NCBI GenBank assembly: GCA_907165065.1
Contig: OU015543.1
Coordinates: forward strand, 9,489,501 to 9,553,500
Direction: 5' to 3'
Length of the DNA stretch: 64,000 nucleotides
DNA from: Caprimulgus europaeus
Lineage: Eukaryota > Chordata > Aves > Caprimulgiformes > Caprimulgidae
Positions 1 through 14,100 of this stretch are shown one piece after another. Position 1 is the first letter of the stretch, and each line of letters opens with the position of its first letter. The position numbers and the translations under genes are program-made. Under the pieces are notes generated by a model. That model saw only the letters and a program-made list of their open reading frames with translations, searched no databases and had not been told where the DNA came from.

Positions 1-3000
1 TTGTGCATTACCAGCACATTTTCCTGAATTGAGCTCCCTCCACTGCATGTGTGACTTATGTCAAGACTGGCAGGAAGTCCATGTCCCTGGAATGTGGTGT
101 GGATGCAGGTATCCTCGTATGGAGCTGCTTGAGCGCACCACGTGTGAACAGAGCCAAAGCAAGAAAGCTGCAGCAAAGCAGGAGATCTCTGCAGCAGCAG
201 GCAATGAATGTGACCAGGACAAGGCTGCAATTGTTGAGTTGAAAAACAAAGTTTCTAGGTTAGAGTTTCTTCTTGGTTTCTCTTTTTTTTTCTGTTTCCC
301 GCCCCCCCCCCCCTTTCTTTCTAGATTTGATTATTTTGGTGGTGCTGTTTGGAAGTATAATGGTTTTCTTTTTCCCCTACCTCACTCATCTTCTCCCGCA
401 GCTCCCAGAGCAGGTTGACACTCAATTCCTCCAGGGCAGAGGGGGAACCAGCTGCAATTGTTAACTGCAGATGTAAACACTTGCTGCCCTGCCCTGGAGA
501 GTTGAGCTACTACTGGCAGTTAGAGACAGTTAGACGTTCCCCTGCTGGTATAAATTCTTGCAGAGTAATTGCTGCCCCGTCCCACATCCTGCCCCAGAGG
601 AAGTGGAATTTCAGCAAAGTAGGATTGGATTTTTTTCTAATATTTGCCACTCTTGTCAGTCTCTGTGAGTTTCCAAAGCTAGTCTAAGAATCTCTCCTCT
701 TATCTTCCTAGTGAAGGAAGCTTTCCTTTCCAGTAGTGTCCATCCTGTTCAGCAGCAAGTTCAATTCAGCCTGGGACTTTGATCTGCATTGTTCTGGCCA
801 GTCTTGTCCTATTTGTTTAGAATTACATTTGTCTTTGTTTAGTAGAACTCATAAATGATAACATTTCCTCCAGGAATTGGGAGTCTTGCTGTTGATGTTA
901 ATGAAGTATCAGAAGACAACCATGCTACATACTTCCCACTTTGTAAAAAATCATATGGGTTTGAAAATATGGTATTTACACATGTACAAAAGAAAAGTGC
1001 ATGTAAAGTAGACCAACAGAGAACAGATTAGTTTCAGTTGTTTGTTTAAATAAATATAGAAGTAATTCCTATATAAAATGAGGGTAATAATTCTTCTACC
1101 CTTTGTGTAGGGGCTGTAGAGTTTCCTGAAAAGGAGTTGAGAAATGCAAGTTATCATTGCTGGATTTCCTCTTCCTGTACAGAAACAGCATTTGGCTGAT
1201 GGTCTGTGAAATATGTACCAGTTATCAACATGTTTTCAGTTTCAAGGGTCATTCAAAAACTCCTTTTCTCAGCTGTTCTGGGGAAAAAAAAATATAGAGA
1301 GAGACCATTGACACCAGAGGAATCTGTCATGATGGTGTTTTCTGTGTTTTTGTTTAGAGCCTTTGCAAAGAGGCTGCTAAAATATTAATAGCTTTCCGCT
1401 TTATGAGACATCACATTGTGGTAGTGTGGTCTGTGTATCCTTTCCATGTTCCCAAAACACATGTGGTTTAGATGCCTTTCATATATTTTAATACAAAGTG
1501 GCTGGTTGAGTGGTCCCTGTTCTCCCAGAGGAGCCAAAATTCACTTCATGGATCAAGAAAATACAGGGCTATAAGGCAATTTACTGTTCAGGCTATTGTG
1601 GAGGAGGGTGATTTAAAATGTTGTAATGGCTTGGAAAAAAAAAAAAAGAAAACCCAAAGCAGTGATTGAAAGGCTGGAAATGACCAAGTTAATGTGACAA
1701 CTCTCCTTTTCCTCTGTTGGGTCCATTGCAGAGGTGATCATGCACAGTTAATGTGTTGTGTGAAGCTCAGTGGTACCTGTTTGCAGGACGTGCTTTGAAA
1801 TTAATAGTGAGAGATCATTTATTTAATAGACAGCATTAAAGAATGAGTTTCTGATGAAGCAAGTTAGGTGTTAAACACTTTTTAGGTGAACCATTTACTT
1901 ATGTAATTATCTCTCATTTACATTATAATAAATGTTTCTCCAGGGAGTTTAGCCAATCATGAAATGCAATTAATTTTCAAATGCTCTTCAGCAACAATTG
2001 ACACTCCAGAGGCTGAAATCCCTTGTCAGTGGGTACATTTTTAAACATTCCTGCTAAAGGGAAGCTATTTCAGCTGGGTTGATCATATAGTTGTTAAATT
2101 CTGGGGTTTTTAAGTGTTTCATACATGCTTATCAGTACAAGCATGGAGTGCTGGGCTTGGTACTCGGGTTGTCTAGACCTGATATCTCCCTTTAGCTTCC
2201 AGAGCACTGAAGGAGTTTAGGAGGCTTTGCTTCAAATTAAGCCCAGGACTCACTTCAGTGAAGACTGAGGAGTTCAGATGCTTTTGATTTCTGTCACCAG
2301 CTCCAATTGATGTATGATACTGGCTGGGGCATGTAGCCAGCTGTTTTGCAGCTTGTCCATCTGTAAAATGATAGTAACATAAATCTGATGTCTCTGAGGT
2401 GTCTGTGGAGATATATGGGTGGAAGGGACTGGTTGGTGACTGTGTAGTATCTGCAGACAGCAGTCTAAGTGTCCTGCTCTGTAAGTTTACTTAATTCATT
2501 TTCCAGCCTAAATGTTTTTACAGTCACTTTTGTTCTAAGTCTTATTAGTGCACTGATAATCTGTGGAGTTCCACCTTTTACAACTGTACTTGATCCAACA
2601 GCTTAGAAAGCTTTTCAAGAATGGATTAATTTTATTGCAGCATTCAGTTTGTAGGTGAATTGGTGCTGTGGCTGGAGTAGAGATCTCCGTTTGAATGGAG
2701 CTGGCTTTTTAAAAGTGAAAAGGAGCAAAGTGATGTTGTTAGCCCTCACCTACTCCAGACAGACCTGTTTCTGCACTCTGGCACACCAGCTCCAGTTTTT
2801 CTGATGTTAAACCTTGGGCCCCAATGCAGATAGTGTTGCAGCCAGGCTGGATTGCAGGAGACAGATGGGCTTGGGTTGAAAAGGGTTTACAGCTGGCTGA
2901 GGAGGCTCTGCTGCCCCGAGCAGTCGCGGATTCGAAGCAGTGGAACCTACAAATCTCACATATTTGGAGGTTGAAGAGGAGGAAGAGCTTTTATCCTTTC

Positions 3001-4896
3001 ATGCTAGCAAAATCCAGTGTAGGAAAGCTATTGCCAGTGATATTCTCTCTTCACAGCAAACAAATAAAACCACTTTGGTTGAATTTGTACATTTTCCTGA
3101 GGCTTTTCTCTTCAGACAAGGGGTGAAGAGGAGAGGAGGCTTTATTTACAGATGTTGCTTTCAGAATGACTCTAGCATGGTGATATTATCTGTAAATACA
3201 TTTTGGGGCATCAGACATCTTTCCATTTATTTAGAAACATGATAGAAAGATTGTCTGATATGGGAATGAATACTTGACAAATTCCTATACTCTGTTTTGT
3301 TGCCTTGGAGTACACGTGCAGTTCACAATGAGTCCATATCTGCTGTTATATCACCCTGTTGCTTCCAGCAGAATACTAGCACTTTTATTTTGTTACTCAC
3401 TGTTTAAGCAGACCTTTAAACCTGAGAAACCAGAATGCTCTGGGCCTTCTGTGTTGTTCTTGGAGGTGTCCGAGACCAAACCTGGTTGGATTTGGTTCTG
3501 AGCTACTTGAACTGTTCATATGTTCCCTATAAATGCAGGGCAGCTAGTGGGCTTCAGGCAGTGTGGATTTGGTAAGCACCTACACAGAGATCACAGTCAG
3601 ATCATTATGTTGATCTAAAGCATTTTGTAATCCTCTACAATCTGGGTTTAGAGACTGTTATTAGTGTCACAAATAAAAGCTTGTGACTTCTTTAGTTCTC
3701 AGGATAAAAGAAGACACCTATTTTCAGAGAATCATATATTAAAATTAAAGCAACATAAACATGCAGGAGTTTGAGGATAGTTATCCCACTTTTCAAGACC
3801 GAGTCCTGAATTCACGAGATTTCAATAATTTTAATTTCATAGTCGACCATGTATTGAAGAAGTGGAGTTAAACCAAGAGGACAAGGCATGAAAGTGTGTT
3901 TGTAAAAAATCTTTCTCTCTCAGTAACTTGAAGCTTTAAACACAGCTACAAGGATGTGTATTTTACTTGACTTTTTTTTTTTTTAAACTGAACAGATAAG
4001 AAGGGAACCCCTTTTTGCCCAGATAAGTCTCAGATTTAGAGATAGAAATGGATTGAGAGGTACTTAAGAGTTCTTTTTTTTTTTTTTTTAATCACAAACT
4101 ATTTTCTAAGCTCATGAAAAGCTTCTTCAAAATGATACTGAAAGGCACAATAGAAGGATTTCAGCTATCATTAGCGTTCATGTTTGTGTTAACTGGCCTG
4201 GTAACTGATACCTTCCCATTGCAGACAGCCAGCAGCTTCCAGCCTCTGTTATTGGGAGGGACAGCGGGGGGGGGAGGCTGAGGGAGGGACAGCGGGGGGC
4301 GGAGGCTGAGGGGGGGACAGCGAGGGGGGGGAGGCTGAGGGAGGGACAGCGTGGGGGGAGGCTGAGGGGGGGGACAGCGAGGGGAGGCTGAGGGGGGGGA
4401 CAGCGAGGGGAGGCTGAGGGAGGGACAGCGAGGGGAGGCTGAGGGGGGGGGACAGCGAGGGGAGGCTGAGGGAGGGACAGCGCGGGGGGGGGAGGCTGAG
4501 GGGGGGACGGCGAGGGGGAGGCTGAGGGGGGGACAGCGGGTGGGGAGGCTGAGGGGGGGACAGCGGGTGGGGAGGCTGAGGGAGGGACAGCGGGTGGGGA
4601 GGCTGAGGGGGGGACGGCGAGGGGAGGCTGAGGGAGGGACAGCGGGGGGGAGGCTGAGGGAGGGACAGCGGGGGGGAGGCTGAGGGGGGGACAGCGGGGG
4701 AGGCTGAGGGAGGGACAGCGCGGGGGGTGGGGGGAGGCTGAGGGAGGGACAGCGGGGGGGGGAGGCTGAGGGAGGGACAGCAGTCATCTCTGTGATGGAT
4801 GTGGCTCAGTTTGGCCTGAACTCTGCGGGTTGATTAGATATTTCCTCTGAGCAGCGCCCTGTTCCTAATCTCCTGCTGTTGGATCTGTGCCTGCAG
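1..4896 (+). other. UNK: UNK intron 1 (partial)
   Basis: No supportable exon or RNA gene. Holds A- and T-runs (1635-1650, 3970-3985, 4075-4091) and the G-rich minisatellite at 4253-4782. An open frame of 129 codons at 29-418 ends in a homopolymer-rich tract and is not accepted as coding. Confidence 0.75.
4253..4782. repeat. G-rich minisatellite (unit about 20-26 bp, core GGGACAGCG...GGGGAGGCTGAGG)
   Basis: About 530 bp of imperfect direct repeats, each with a gggacagcg core, a variable G-run and ggaggctgag. Copies differ mainly in G-run length (3-9 G). It ends about 115 bp before the exon 2 acceptor, and the G-rich strand is the RNA-sense strand of UNK. The minus-strand proline-rich open frame through it is an artefact of repeat composition. 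Confidence 0.95.
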
Positions 4897-5106
4897 TTAC
4901 CTGAAGGAGTTCCGCACGGAGCAGTGCCCTCTGTTCGTGCAGCACAAGTGCACTCAGCACCGGCCCTACACTTGCTTCCACTGGCACTTTGTCAACCAGC
5001 GCCGTCGCAGATCGATCCGCCGCCGGGATGGGACCTTCAACTACAGCCCTGACATTTACTGTACCAAGTATGACGAGACCACAGGAATCTGCCCAGAAGG
5101 AGATGA
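4897..5106 (+). CDS. UNK: UNK exon 2 (CCCH finger 1, start of finger 2)
   Basis: Acceptor ctgcag, donor GATGA|GTAAGT. Begins with one base that completes a codon from exon 1, then [18 protein letters not shown] and continues through an Arg-rich [11 protein letters not shown] stretch to CPEGDE. It carries CCCH finger 1 and the first cysteines of finger 2, and is nearly identical to human UNK. Confidence 0.97.
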
Positions 5107-8100
5107 GTAAGTAAAAAGTGCACCTTGCTTTTCAGGAGTTAGGCTTTTGGGATCAGTCCAGGTGATGTTTCCAGCCAGTTCTTGTAAAGATGAGGCAAGG
5201 CAGCAGTAAAACAGCTTTGTAACACACGTAACATGAGAACAGATGTAAAAACCGTGGCAGCAGCCCATGTGCTCCAGTCCTGCTGCAGAGGTGATACTAA
5301 GGGTGACTTGGATAGTAATTCAGCTCTTGCATCGTTCTCTGTCCTCCTGAGCTTTGGCATCTTCAGCAAAATTGAGAGGTGGGAAGAAAGCTCACTGACA
5401 AATGGGCTCAGAAAGACTCTGTTCCTGTAACTCCCTGACTGTCAAATAATAGCTCTTGCTTACTGGCGGGGTAACTTAATTTTTAACAGACTGAAGAAAG
5501 AGGAGGAGCTTTATCCTCTAGTCTACCCCCTGAATTATCTATCCCCAACTTTTTAAATCATATCAGTTACTTACCAGTTTATTTTGTGTTTCTGAACTTT
5601 TAAGAAGCCAGTAGGGAAATGACAGATACTCAGAATAAGGCAATGTGAGGAAGAGTTTGTTTTATTGGGTCTTCTCTCCCTGTGACTGCATAAGTTTAAC
5701 TGGAGATACAAGTGTTTTTGCTGTGCATGTGGCAGACCACAGCAGCTGAAGGGTTAACTTTAACCACGTGACAGACATGGAAGAATAAATAGTGTAGCCA
5801 AACTGTGGTCAAATACAGGGAGTGTTTTATATAGAGATGCTATAGAAAGATGGAATTGCAGTTCCCTTTCATGGTGCCAGTATAAACACACAGGGGAAAA
5901 AAATGGTATTTATCGGGAAAACAATATTTTTTCTACCCAATTAAATAAAGATCTTGTGAGTCCAGCAGAATGGAATAGTCCCCCAGGCTGAAGCCTCAGT
6001 TTCAATACTTTCTTTCTTGTTAGAGGAAAACTGGTAGGGGCTGGAAATAGGATATTTGGGGGCTTTGGCTTCTAGATCATGGTTCTTATCTGGCTCAAAC
6101 TCAGTGAATGAAAACTACTGCCATTTCAGAACTCTTTGCTGATCTGTATTTTTAGCCTGGTGCTGCAATATCTAAACTTTACCTATTCCATCTTGTTCTT
6201 TTTTGTTTATTTGTGTAGGTTGTTCTTTTTCTGCCTAAAAACAAAACACAAGTTTAAATGATAGTGTTGTAATTCTCCTTTCTTGTCCCGTGCTCTGCAT
6301 AAAGGATGCATCTGGCTATAGACAGACTTGTCGCAGCCTGGCAGGAGTACATCAGCAGGAAACAGTAACAGCATGAGGTCTAGATGGGCTGCTGAGGAAA
6401 TGGTGTGTGCCATGTGGTGCCCCTTCAGTCATGGCCAGTAGATCAGAACACCTTTGACAGTGTCCTTGTGCTTTTCCAGATCCCTGGCAGTCACTAGGCT
6501 AGAATAATAATCTGCTGCTGGCTTCATAATCCAGTTCTCTTTTTAGGAGGGAGACTGTTATACACTGTGTAGTGACAGGTTTAGGGGTTCTGTGTAGCGT
6601 TAGAAGGCAGAGCATAAGAGAAGGGGCAGAGTTAGCAAAGGTGTTGTCAACTGCAGCATGCTGTATTGGCAGTATATCTTCTGGAAGTGTTGAGCCTATC
6701 ACCTGTGTGACTCAGCTTTGTCTGTTCTTCCCTTCCTTCTGTACCTCAGGTGCCCCTTCTTGCACAGAACTACTGGAGACACAGAGAGGAGGTATCACTT
6801 GCGCTACTACAAAACTGGAATCTGCATTCATGAGACGGACTCCAAGGGAAACTGCACAAAGAACGGAGTCCACTGTGCGTTTGCTCACGGGCCCCATGAC
6901 CTGCGCTCGCCAGTGTATGACATCAGGTTAGTAGAGGCTGGAATTTCTGTACCCAAATGAAAAGTCAGATGGTTGAAGGACGGTACTACTTCAGCATGAA
7001 ATGCTTAGTGTTGGAGTGATGATGATATATCCCTTCCTAATAATAGGGCAAATTACAAAATCTCAGAGAGGATACTCAAAATGAAGAAAGGAAGCATCCC
7101 TTAAACTAGTTGTGCTGTGGTTTGGAGTCTGATGGAGAGAGGGGGTTAAAGTAGTGATCTGGAATTCCCAGGGAATGAAGAACATGTATTGCAGTTGCTG
7201 TTCAACTGACAAAAAAATGCATGAATGAAATACACCCACTTAGGGATTGTTACCGTGCTCCAGTATGCCAGATTTTATGTACAATTATCTGTCTCTTCAT
7301 CTGCTCAGTCTGTATGTTCTTTTAACTCTGTCCATGAAGGGAGCTTCAGGCAATGGAGGCTTTGCAGAATGGTCAGACTACATCAGAAGGTGGCATAGAG
7401 GGTCAGTCTGCAGTCGCTGCTAGCCATGCTATGATAGAGAAAATACTCAGTGAGGAGCCAAGGTGGCAAGGTGAGTGTCACTTAGGGTCTGTGGGGCTGG
7501 GAAAGTCTGGTGTTTGTGGAATGCCTGCTCCTGTCAAAGTTATGCAGAGTAAATACAGATCATGGTCCTCTCCCACTAACTGGTTGAGTCTTTTGCAGAT
7601 ACAACATATGTATTGGGAAATTACAAGACAGAGCAATGTAAGAAACCTCCCCGTCTCTGTCGCCAGGGTTATGCCTGTCCCTACTACCACAATAGCAAAG
7701 ACAGAAGAAGAAGCCCAAGAAAACACAAATACAGGTACTGTGGTCCTGGGTATTCTATTTCCCAGCTGAGTGCTGAGGTGTGGTCTGTAAGGAAGGATTT
7801 AGGATTTTGTCCACAGGAAGCTTTTTGGATTTTTTCTAGTGTGCCTCCAAGGCCTGTACTGAGAGATGTGATGGACTGTTAGTTCTGCCTAGGAGAAGAA
7901 TAACAAACTAAACGAGGAATTTTCCTGTATGTAGGAACCAGTATCTCTAATAAATGACTGTTGCTAAATCATGTTATAGCTCTGATTTTTATGGCAAACA
8001 GAACCTGTGTCTGGCTTCCCTTTACCATACAAACTCCTGCTTTAGAAAGCAGTGCAGGAAAAAGAAAACAAAATAAAGTTTTAATCCCCATCTAGAAACA

Positions 8101-11100
8101 AACTCACACAACAGTGTTTTTATTGTAATGGATTCAGAATCATCAGGCTGCTTGTTGTGTGTGCCTGGTGATGAGGATTTCGAGGCACAGTGTGACCAGG
8201 ACTGTAGCTGGACATGCATTCCTGACCAGCTGCTAAAGACTGTGCTTGTGAGGCACCGGGGTGTTCTTGTCACTCAGCTGTCACTGGATTTTTCAGCATG
8301 CCGCATCTCCCTGAGCGCATTTCATCCTAAGCTATAGGCTCTCATTTCCTCTGACACAACAGAGCTTTTGTTGTGGTCTCAGTGGGACTTTTCCTTAGTT
8401 CCTTTTTGAAAAATATAGGAGCAGAGCAGAAAGCCAGGACAGAAATACCGTGGATGTTCTCACTTCCCTTCCCCTCCCCCAGCATTCGCAGAAAATTTTT
8501 GAACTGGCACTGAAATCCCGTATTTTAAAAATTAAACAAATGAAATTCAAAGGAACATTAATCCCAACACTTTTAGGAGAAACAGAAACACTAAGCCAGT
8601 CTTCAGGCAGCCGCTTTCTGCCCTTGCCTGGGCCCTTCGGGAAGGGAAGAGAAGAGGTGAAAGCTTCTTCCCTCCTGATTTCCACTCCACTTCTGTGTTG
8701 CTTTCCCCACCCCCAGCTGATGTGGCTGCTTTTCATGCAGGCGTCTGCTGCTGCTATCTGCTTCCCTCTGCTGTTGTTTGAGGGAATGGTTGAGACCATA
8801 AAGAGCAGGGGAAGTAGGTCACAGCAAAAATTCAGAACTGGGAAAAAGAACTGTTCCTGGCTGGGAGAAAGAAAATGGATTTGTCTTTTCCCCAGTGACC
8901 TGACTCAGCCTCTTTTCCACATGGCCATACTATAACCCTGGAAACATACTACTGTAAGGGTATTATGTGTTTTAGGATTAGCCAATTAACTTCTTAGCTT
9001 TCTATGAATGTACAGTTCCAAAACAGAAACCAGACCCAGCATCTCTGACTCTAATCACATCAGCTGCTAATATTGTTATGTTATGTTGGTTCAGGTTGTA
9101 TTCAGTTTCAGATGGAGAGTTAAGCCGTGTTTCTTTCCTTGGGAAATTGGGAGAAGGGGAAGAAGATGCAACAGCAGCAGGGTGGGGGCTGGGGAAGCAG
9201 CAGCTAGCCAAACAGATTGTACAGCTGAGAGTGGGCAGCCAAACCTGCCTTCTAGTTGAGGAAGCAAAGCTGAAAGCACATTTGTGAGTCTGATGCATTC
9301 TGCTGCTACCTTATTTCCCCAGATCCTCGCCATGTCCTAGTGTGAAACATGGAGACGAGTGGGGAGATCCCAGTAAGTGTGAGAATGGAGACTCGTGTCA
9401 GTACTGCCACACCCGCACAGAGCAGCAGTTCCATCCAGAGGTACCGTACCCTGCTCGCTCCGTTTGGGACCTGACTGGAAGAGCAAAAGCATTCCAGTCT
9501 GAGGACATAAATTAGTGTACCAGCTGGGAGAGTATGTGGGCTGCTTGCAGTGTGGTCCTGGGATACAGAGAAATTGCATGTTGGAATTAAGCTGAAATTC
9601 AGCTGCTTGACAGGGGTGCCTTTTCATTAGGTAAACTGTATGGGAAGAGGTAAGAGAAGTAGGGGAAGCTCAAGGGTAAGAGCAGTCTCACGCATGGGGG
9701 GTCCTTTTGAAAGCATGATGTGTGATTGCAGGTGAGCATACAGCATCTGTTTCCTTGAGGAAAAATTCTTGGTTGATGATGATTGCACCAGACCATAGAT
9801 AACCACAAACTGGTGCTTAAAAACCACCAAGCTCTTAGTTGTGAGCATGCCCAGAGCATTCTGATATCCTTACAAAAAGTGTAATTAAGACCTTGTCCTA
9901 GTCTGCTTCATGTTACAGTGTTGAAAAGCTTTGTTGGGCCTGTATCTGCAAAGTAACCATTGTCACCGCCTGTCAAACTGGGGGGAAGGGGAATAATCCA
10001 TTTTCTACAATCATTGTCAATGGTTTGTTATTTCCCTTGCAAACATGTGGCTGTAACTTTCTGTGCTGTCATCTGTCAACGGTTTCCTACCTTTTACCAT
10101 TGTACCATGGAGCTTCCAGTGAGACTGAGGGACTTTATGGCAAATGGTGACCTTTGGGTGAGCTGGTGTGTGGTGGGTTGATCTTTGGATGAGCTCTAGC
10201 TGTGATGGGCATATCTTGGTGTTTCTGTACCTGTAGTGGGTTTTCCTTTCTTTGAAGCAAAGCACTGAAATGGTCACCCTGAGCTCTGCTGGCCTTTGTG
10301 CCTTTTATCTGTGCTCCTATCTTGCTGTTGAGTCTCTTCATAATACTTTTGTACCTGGGCTGCTGGTCACTGTTTTTTTTTCCTGTTCATGTCTGGTTTT
10401 TTTGTTGTTTTTTTTCCATCCTTAGATCTACAAATCCACCAAATGCAATGATATGCAGCAGTCTGGCAGCTGTCCCCGAGGACCCTTCTGTGCCTTTGCA
10501 CATGTAGAACGTACGTGGGCTGCTTCTCTCATCTTTCATGGATATTTGAGCTATGGAGAGCTTCTGGCCAAAATAGAATATGGCCACTAAACTGATTTAA
10601 GAGCTTCTGTGAAGGATTTTCAAAACCAGAGTATTAACTTTGATAATTCCTGTAAAAACTCTGCTAGTGTGGGAGGTGTTGGCAGGGCTGAAGGCAGTAG
10701 GAAGTCTGTAGGACTCAGTCCTTAGCTCTCACTGCACTGTCTTTTGAAGTATCTCCCTCTATTCCTTCTCACTTGTTTAGTTCTCTGTATGTCAGTTTAG
10801 GAGGACAGGAACAGAGAAAGCTGCTTCTCTTCTGTAGGTGGATGAACTGTACCTAGCTAAGTTGCAAAGTGTTGTATTTTAAAAAGCTGAGGATAAAACT
10901 GCTCATGGATCATGTACTGATCCATTTTAAAAATTAAATACTATTTTACTATTCATCAAGTTTTGCTTAGAGTTTAAATCTTTGTCAGGTTGGACAATAG
11001 AAAATATGCATCTTTTTTTGTCTGCTTTTCCTCAAATCCTCTTTCCTCGATAGCTCCCTGATTTATAGGGCATTATTTCAATCCTCACTTTTATCATCTC

Positions 11101-14100
11101 TATAAAGTAGTGATGCTGTTCTCATTGTGGGAGTTCTGAATTTAGGTGGGTGCTAACATTCATACATACATGGTTAGCTCCTGGACCTGTGGCTCCTCCT
11201 CAGTTCCTACACTCCAGCCTCGCTGTTGAATTTGCAGCAATTAGAGCAGGTTACTCAGAAGTCAGTAGACTGGTACTGAGTCACTACATGCCCTTGAGCA
11301 AATCTCTTTTTTTTTTTAGTTGATTATCCTTTGTAAATGGTGGAATTAGTAATTGCTGCCCTAGTCAAGGAATGGTGAGAGTAAATTCCCTACAGGTTAT
11401 ACAGTTCCTTTTATAGGAAGCCTTGTTGACAAGCAGTAATTATGGCTGGAGCTGTGGGCTCTAATGGCCCAAAACACAGTAGTGCAACTCCATAGTGTGA
11501 TCCAGCAGGCCTGAGAGAGAGTGAAATCTTGATAAAGAAACAGTGTTTAGCAAACTCTCTTGTGCATAATGTAATATTTTTGTTCAGAAGATACCTTATT
11601 CGTAACAACATTGCTGCACTTGATACTGTGCTACTTCAAAGCTGGAGTAACAACCTGTAGCACTTAGGTTATTCCAGCCTGGCTATTTCCTGTACTGTGT
11701 TATGGGATTGTATCTTTCAGTCCTTTCTTAGCAAGATGAACACTAAAATAAAGAGTCTATTTGTTGTATCTACTCTTAGCATGAGTTCGAAACCAGTACT
11801 TTAAAGATGCTGTGATACAGGCACAGTGTCAGTTACATAGTTTTTGTCAAGATGCTGAGTTGTGTTAGATGCAAATACTACAAGTCTACAGCATCTCTGC
11901 CTTTCAAGCCAATTACACTTTATTTTTGTGTATGCCTTTCTATGTACATTACTTTTTTTTTTGGTAATGTTTTGTACTGAGAGCAGATGGAAACTTATCT
12001 CCCTCAGCTGATTATAATGCACCCATCAACTTTGTGCCTAGCAATGAGGGGAGCTCTGCTTAGTTCAAGACAGCTGAATGAATAATACACAATTCATGCA
12101 GGGAAGATAATTTTGGAGCAGCTTTAATGGACTAAAGCAATACAGTATACAAGTGATGACAGTAGTAATTTAAGGAATATTAGATAAGAGTAGCCATTTG
12201 CCAGATAAGATTTCTCCTTGCTTCTATACTTATTAGTAGATGTTTGTGGAATATTTCTTCTCTCAGGAGTATCTAGTTATTCTTAAACATCTTGTGCTCC
12301 TTTGCAGTCGTACAGCTTTGAGTAATGTTCATGTGCTTTTATTTTTTCCACAGAGCCTGCACTCAGTGAAGATTTACAGCAATCCTCAGCTGTGTCTAGC
12401 CCGACACAGACAGGCCCTGTGATGTATATGCCATCAGCAGCTGGTGATTCTGTTCCAGTCAGCCCTTCCAGTCCACATGCCCCAGACCTTAGCAATGTAT
12501 GTAGTCCTGTGGGGAAGCCTTGTCCATATTTGATGCATCTGGGTTTCTCTGAGTCACTGTACTTCTTTCTCCCAAAAAGAGAAATCTTAAGTATCTGAAA
12601 GCCCAAAGGTTACGGCATTTTCCTTGTAGATCCCAGCTCCACACTTCTTAGAGGAACCTGTTTATTTGGAATATAGCATTCAGTGGCTTTACTATTGTCC
12701 TCTTGCCTATAAAATTTCTGAGCCTTCCTCCCTGTGCATAGTTTGTTGATGTACTTTCAGGAAAGTGGAATACATCCGCACATGAAGTCCCACTCCTTCC
12801 TGCCTGGAGGTACATATTGGGCTTAGTTTCCAAGTGCTCTAATTAAAGGCTGTGAGCCAATAACGTCTAAAGTACATAACTACAGTTGAGTTTGTTTACA
12901 CATGTAATCTCAGAGGCTTAACCTGTACATATTGTGTGTTGCATTATAGGATATCCTTGATTCCCTCCCTCTCCTACTTCTGGAGATAGCTAAACTCTGT
13001 AATATGTTTAAGTAATGCCCCAGATTGTTGATCCTACTTTATTTTAGTTGTACATAAAAGAAGGGAGATTTTTAAATGCTGAACAGATCCACACAGACAG
13101 ATAAGAAGCCCATGTAACACTAGAGCACTTCACTTTTCCTGAGATTAATTTTTTGTTCGTTAAGTCTTTCCTGTTTGCACTACTGTTGATAAGGTGTGTA
13201 ACCTTTCCAAATGGTTGGTTGATGTTTTGAGAAGGTACAATGACATGAGTTTAACTCATTTGAAACTGGTCAGAATGAGGTGAACTCATATAGGACCTCT
13301 GTTTTATCTTATTCCCTCTCTTAGAACAGAGATGCTGATAGTTTGATTTTTATTAGTGGCAAAGCCAACCTAACAGTTCATCGTTCTCTGGAATTTGATT
13401 GCAGGTAGAATTCCAAACAGATCTTAAAGTCTCACTAAAGAACACAGTGAAAAGAGTAAAAAACAAAACCTCTTCATCTTATGAATTTATCATCTAAATT
13501 ATCTGAAAACTGCAATGAAATTGAAGATACCTTCCACTTAATAGACTGTTTAGGTCTTTTTTTATCTCAAGCTCTTAGTCTTTTAAACAGTCTTTCCTAA
13601 TCCTTGGATACGTGCCAAATGGCAACACATGTCTTTCTGTGACTTCATCACTCCACAGGGCATCTGCATGTAGCTTGCAAACAAATATGGCTTTGCTGGT
13701 GATCATTTTACATGATGAATTAATCAGAGAAAAAGGTCCCTCTAGCAGCCAGCCTCACGTGGCCTGTTCTGTTTTGTATTTGTACTGTAGGTGTGGAATA
13801 AATCAGGAACTCTGCCAACTAGCCCCACCTCCACCACAGTGAGTAGCATCTTTGCGACTGTAGGGAAGCATGGACAGCAGAATGTCTGTATAAAAATAAA
13901 ATCAAAACATTGTAGGATGCTCCTTCTTTCTAATGCCACCCCAGCCTGCCTCACTTGAATCTGTGGTAGCAGTAGCTGTCTAAATGTTGTCTGAAGCACA
14001 CTCGTGCTTGCCAGTGCAGGCAAATGGGTTCTTGTCCCAGAGAAATGGGATATTTGCATTGATCCAGGTAGGCGCTTTCTCAAAAACTCATCTTAGTCTC

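Larger units (their letters stand above)
5107..12353 (+). other. UNK: UNK introns 2-7, no other gene seen
   Basis: Introns 5107-6749, 6927-7339, 7471-7598, 7735-9322, 9441-10425 and 10511-12353. I see no RNA gene, no CR1 fragment and no credible extra exon. Open frames here (for example 8450-8935) have no recognisable family and no suitable splice sites. Confidence 0.6.

Noticed and set aside
29-418. 129-codon + strand open frame with several Cys at the left edge, PHD-like at first sight
   Set aside because: The Cys/His spacing fits no zinc-finger family, the frame runs into C- and T-homopolymers, and no matching splice sites are seen.
4161-4787. Proline/serine-rich 208-codon minus-strand open frame
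   Set aside because: It is simply the translation of the G-rich minisatellite.
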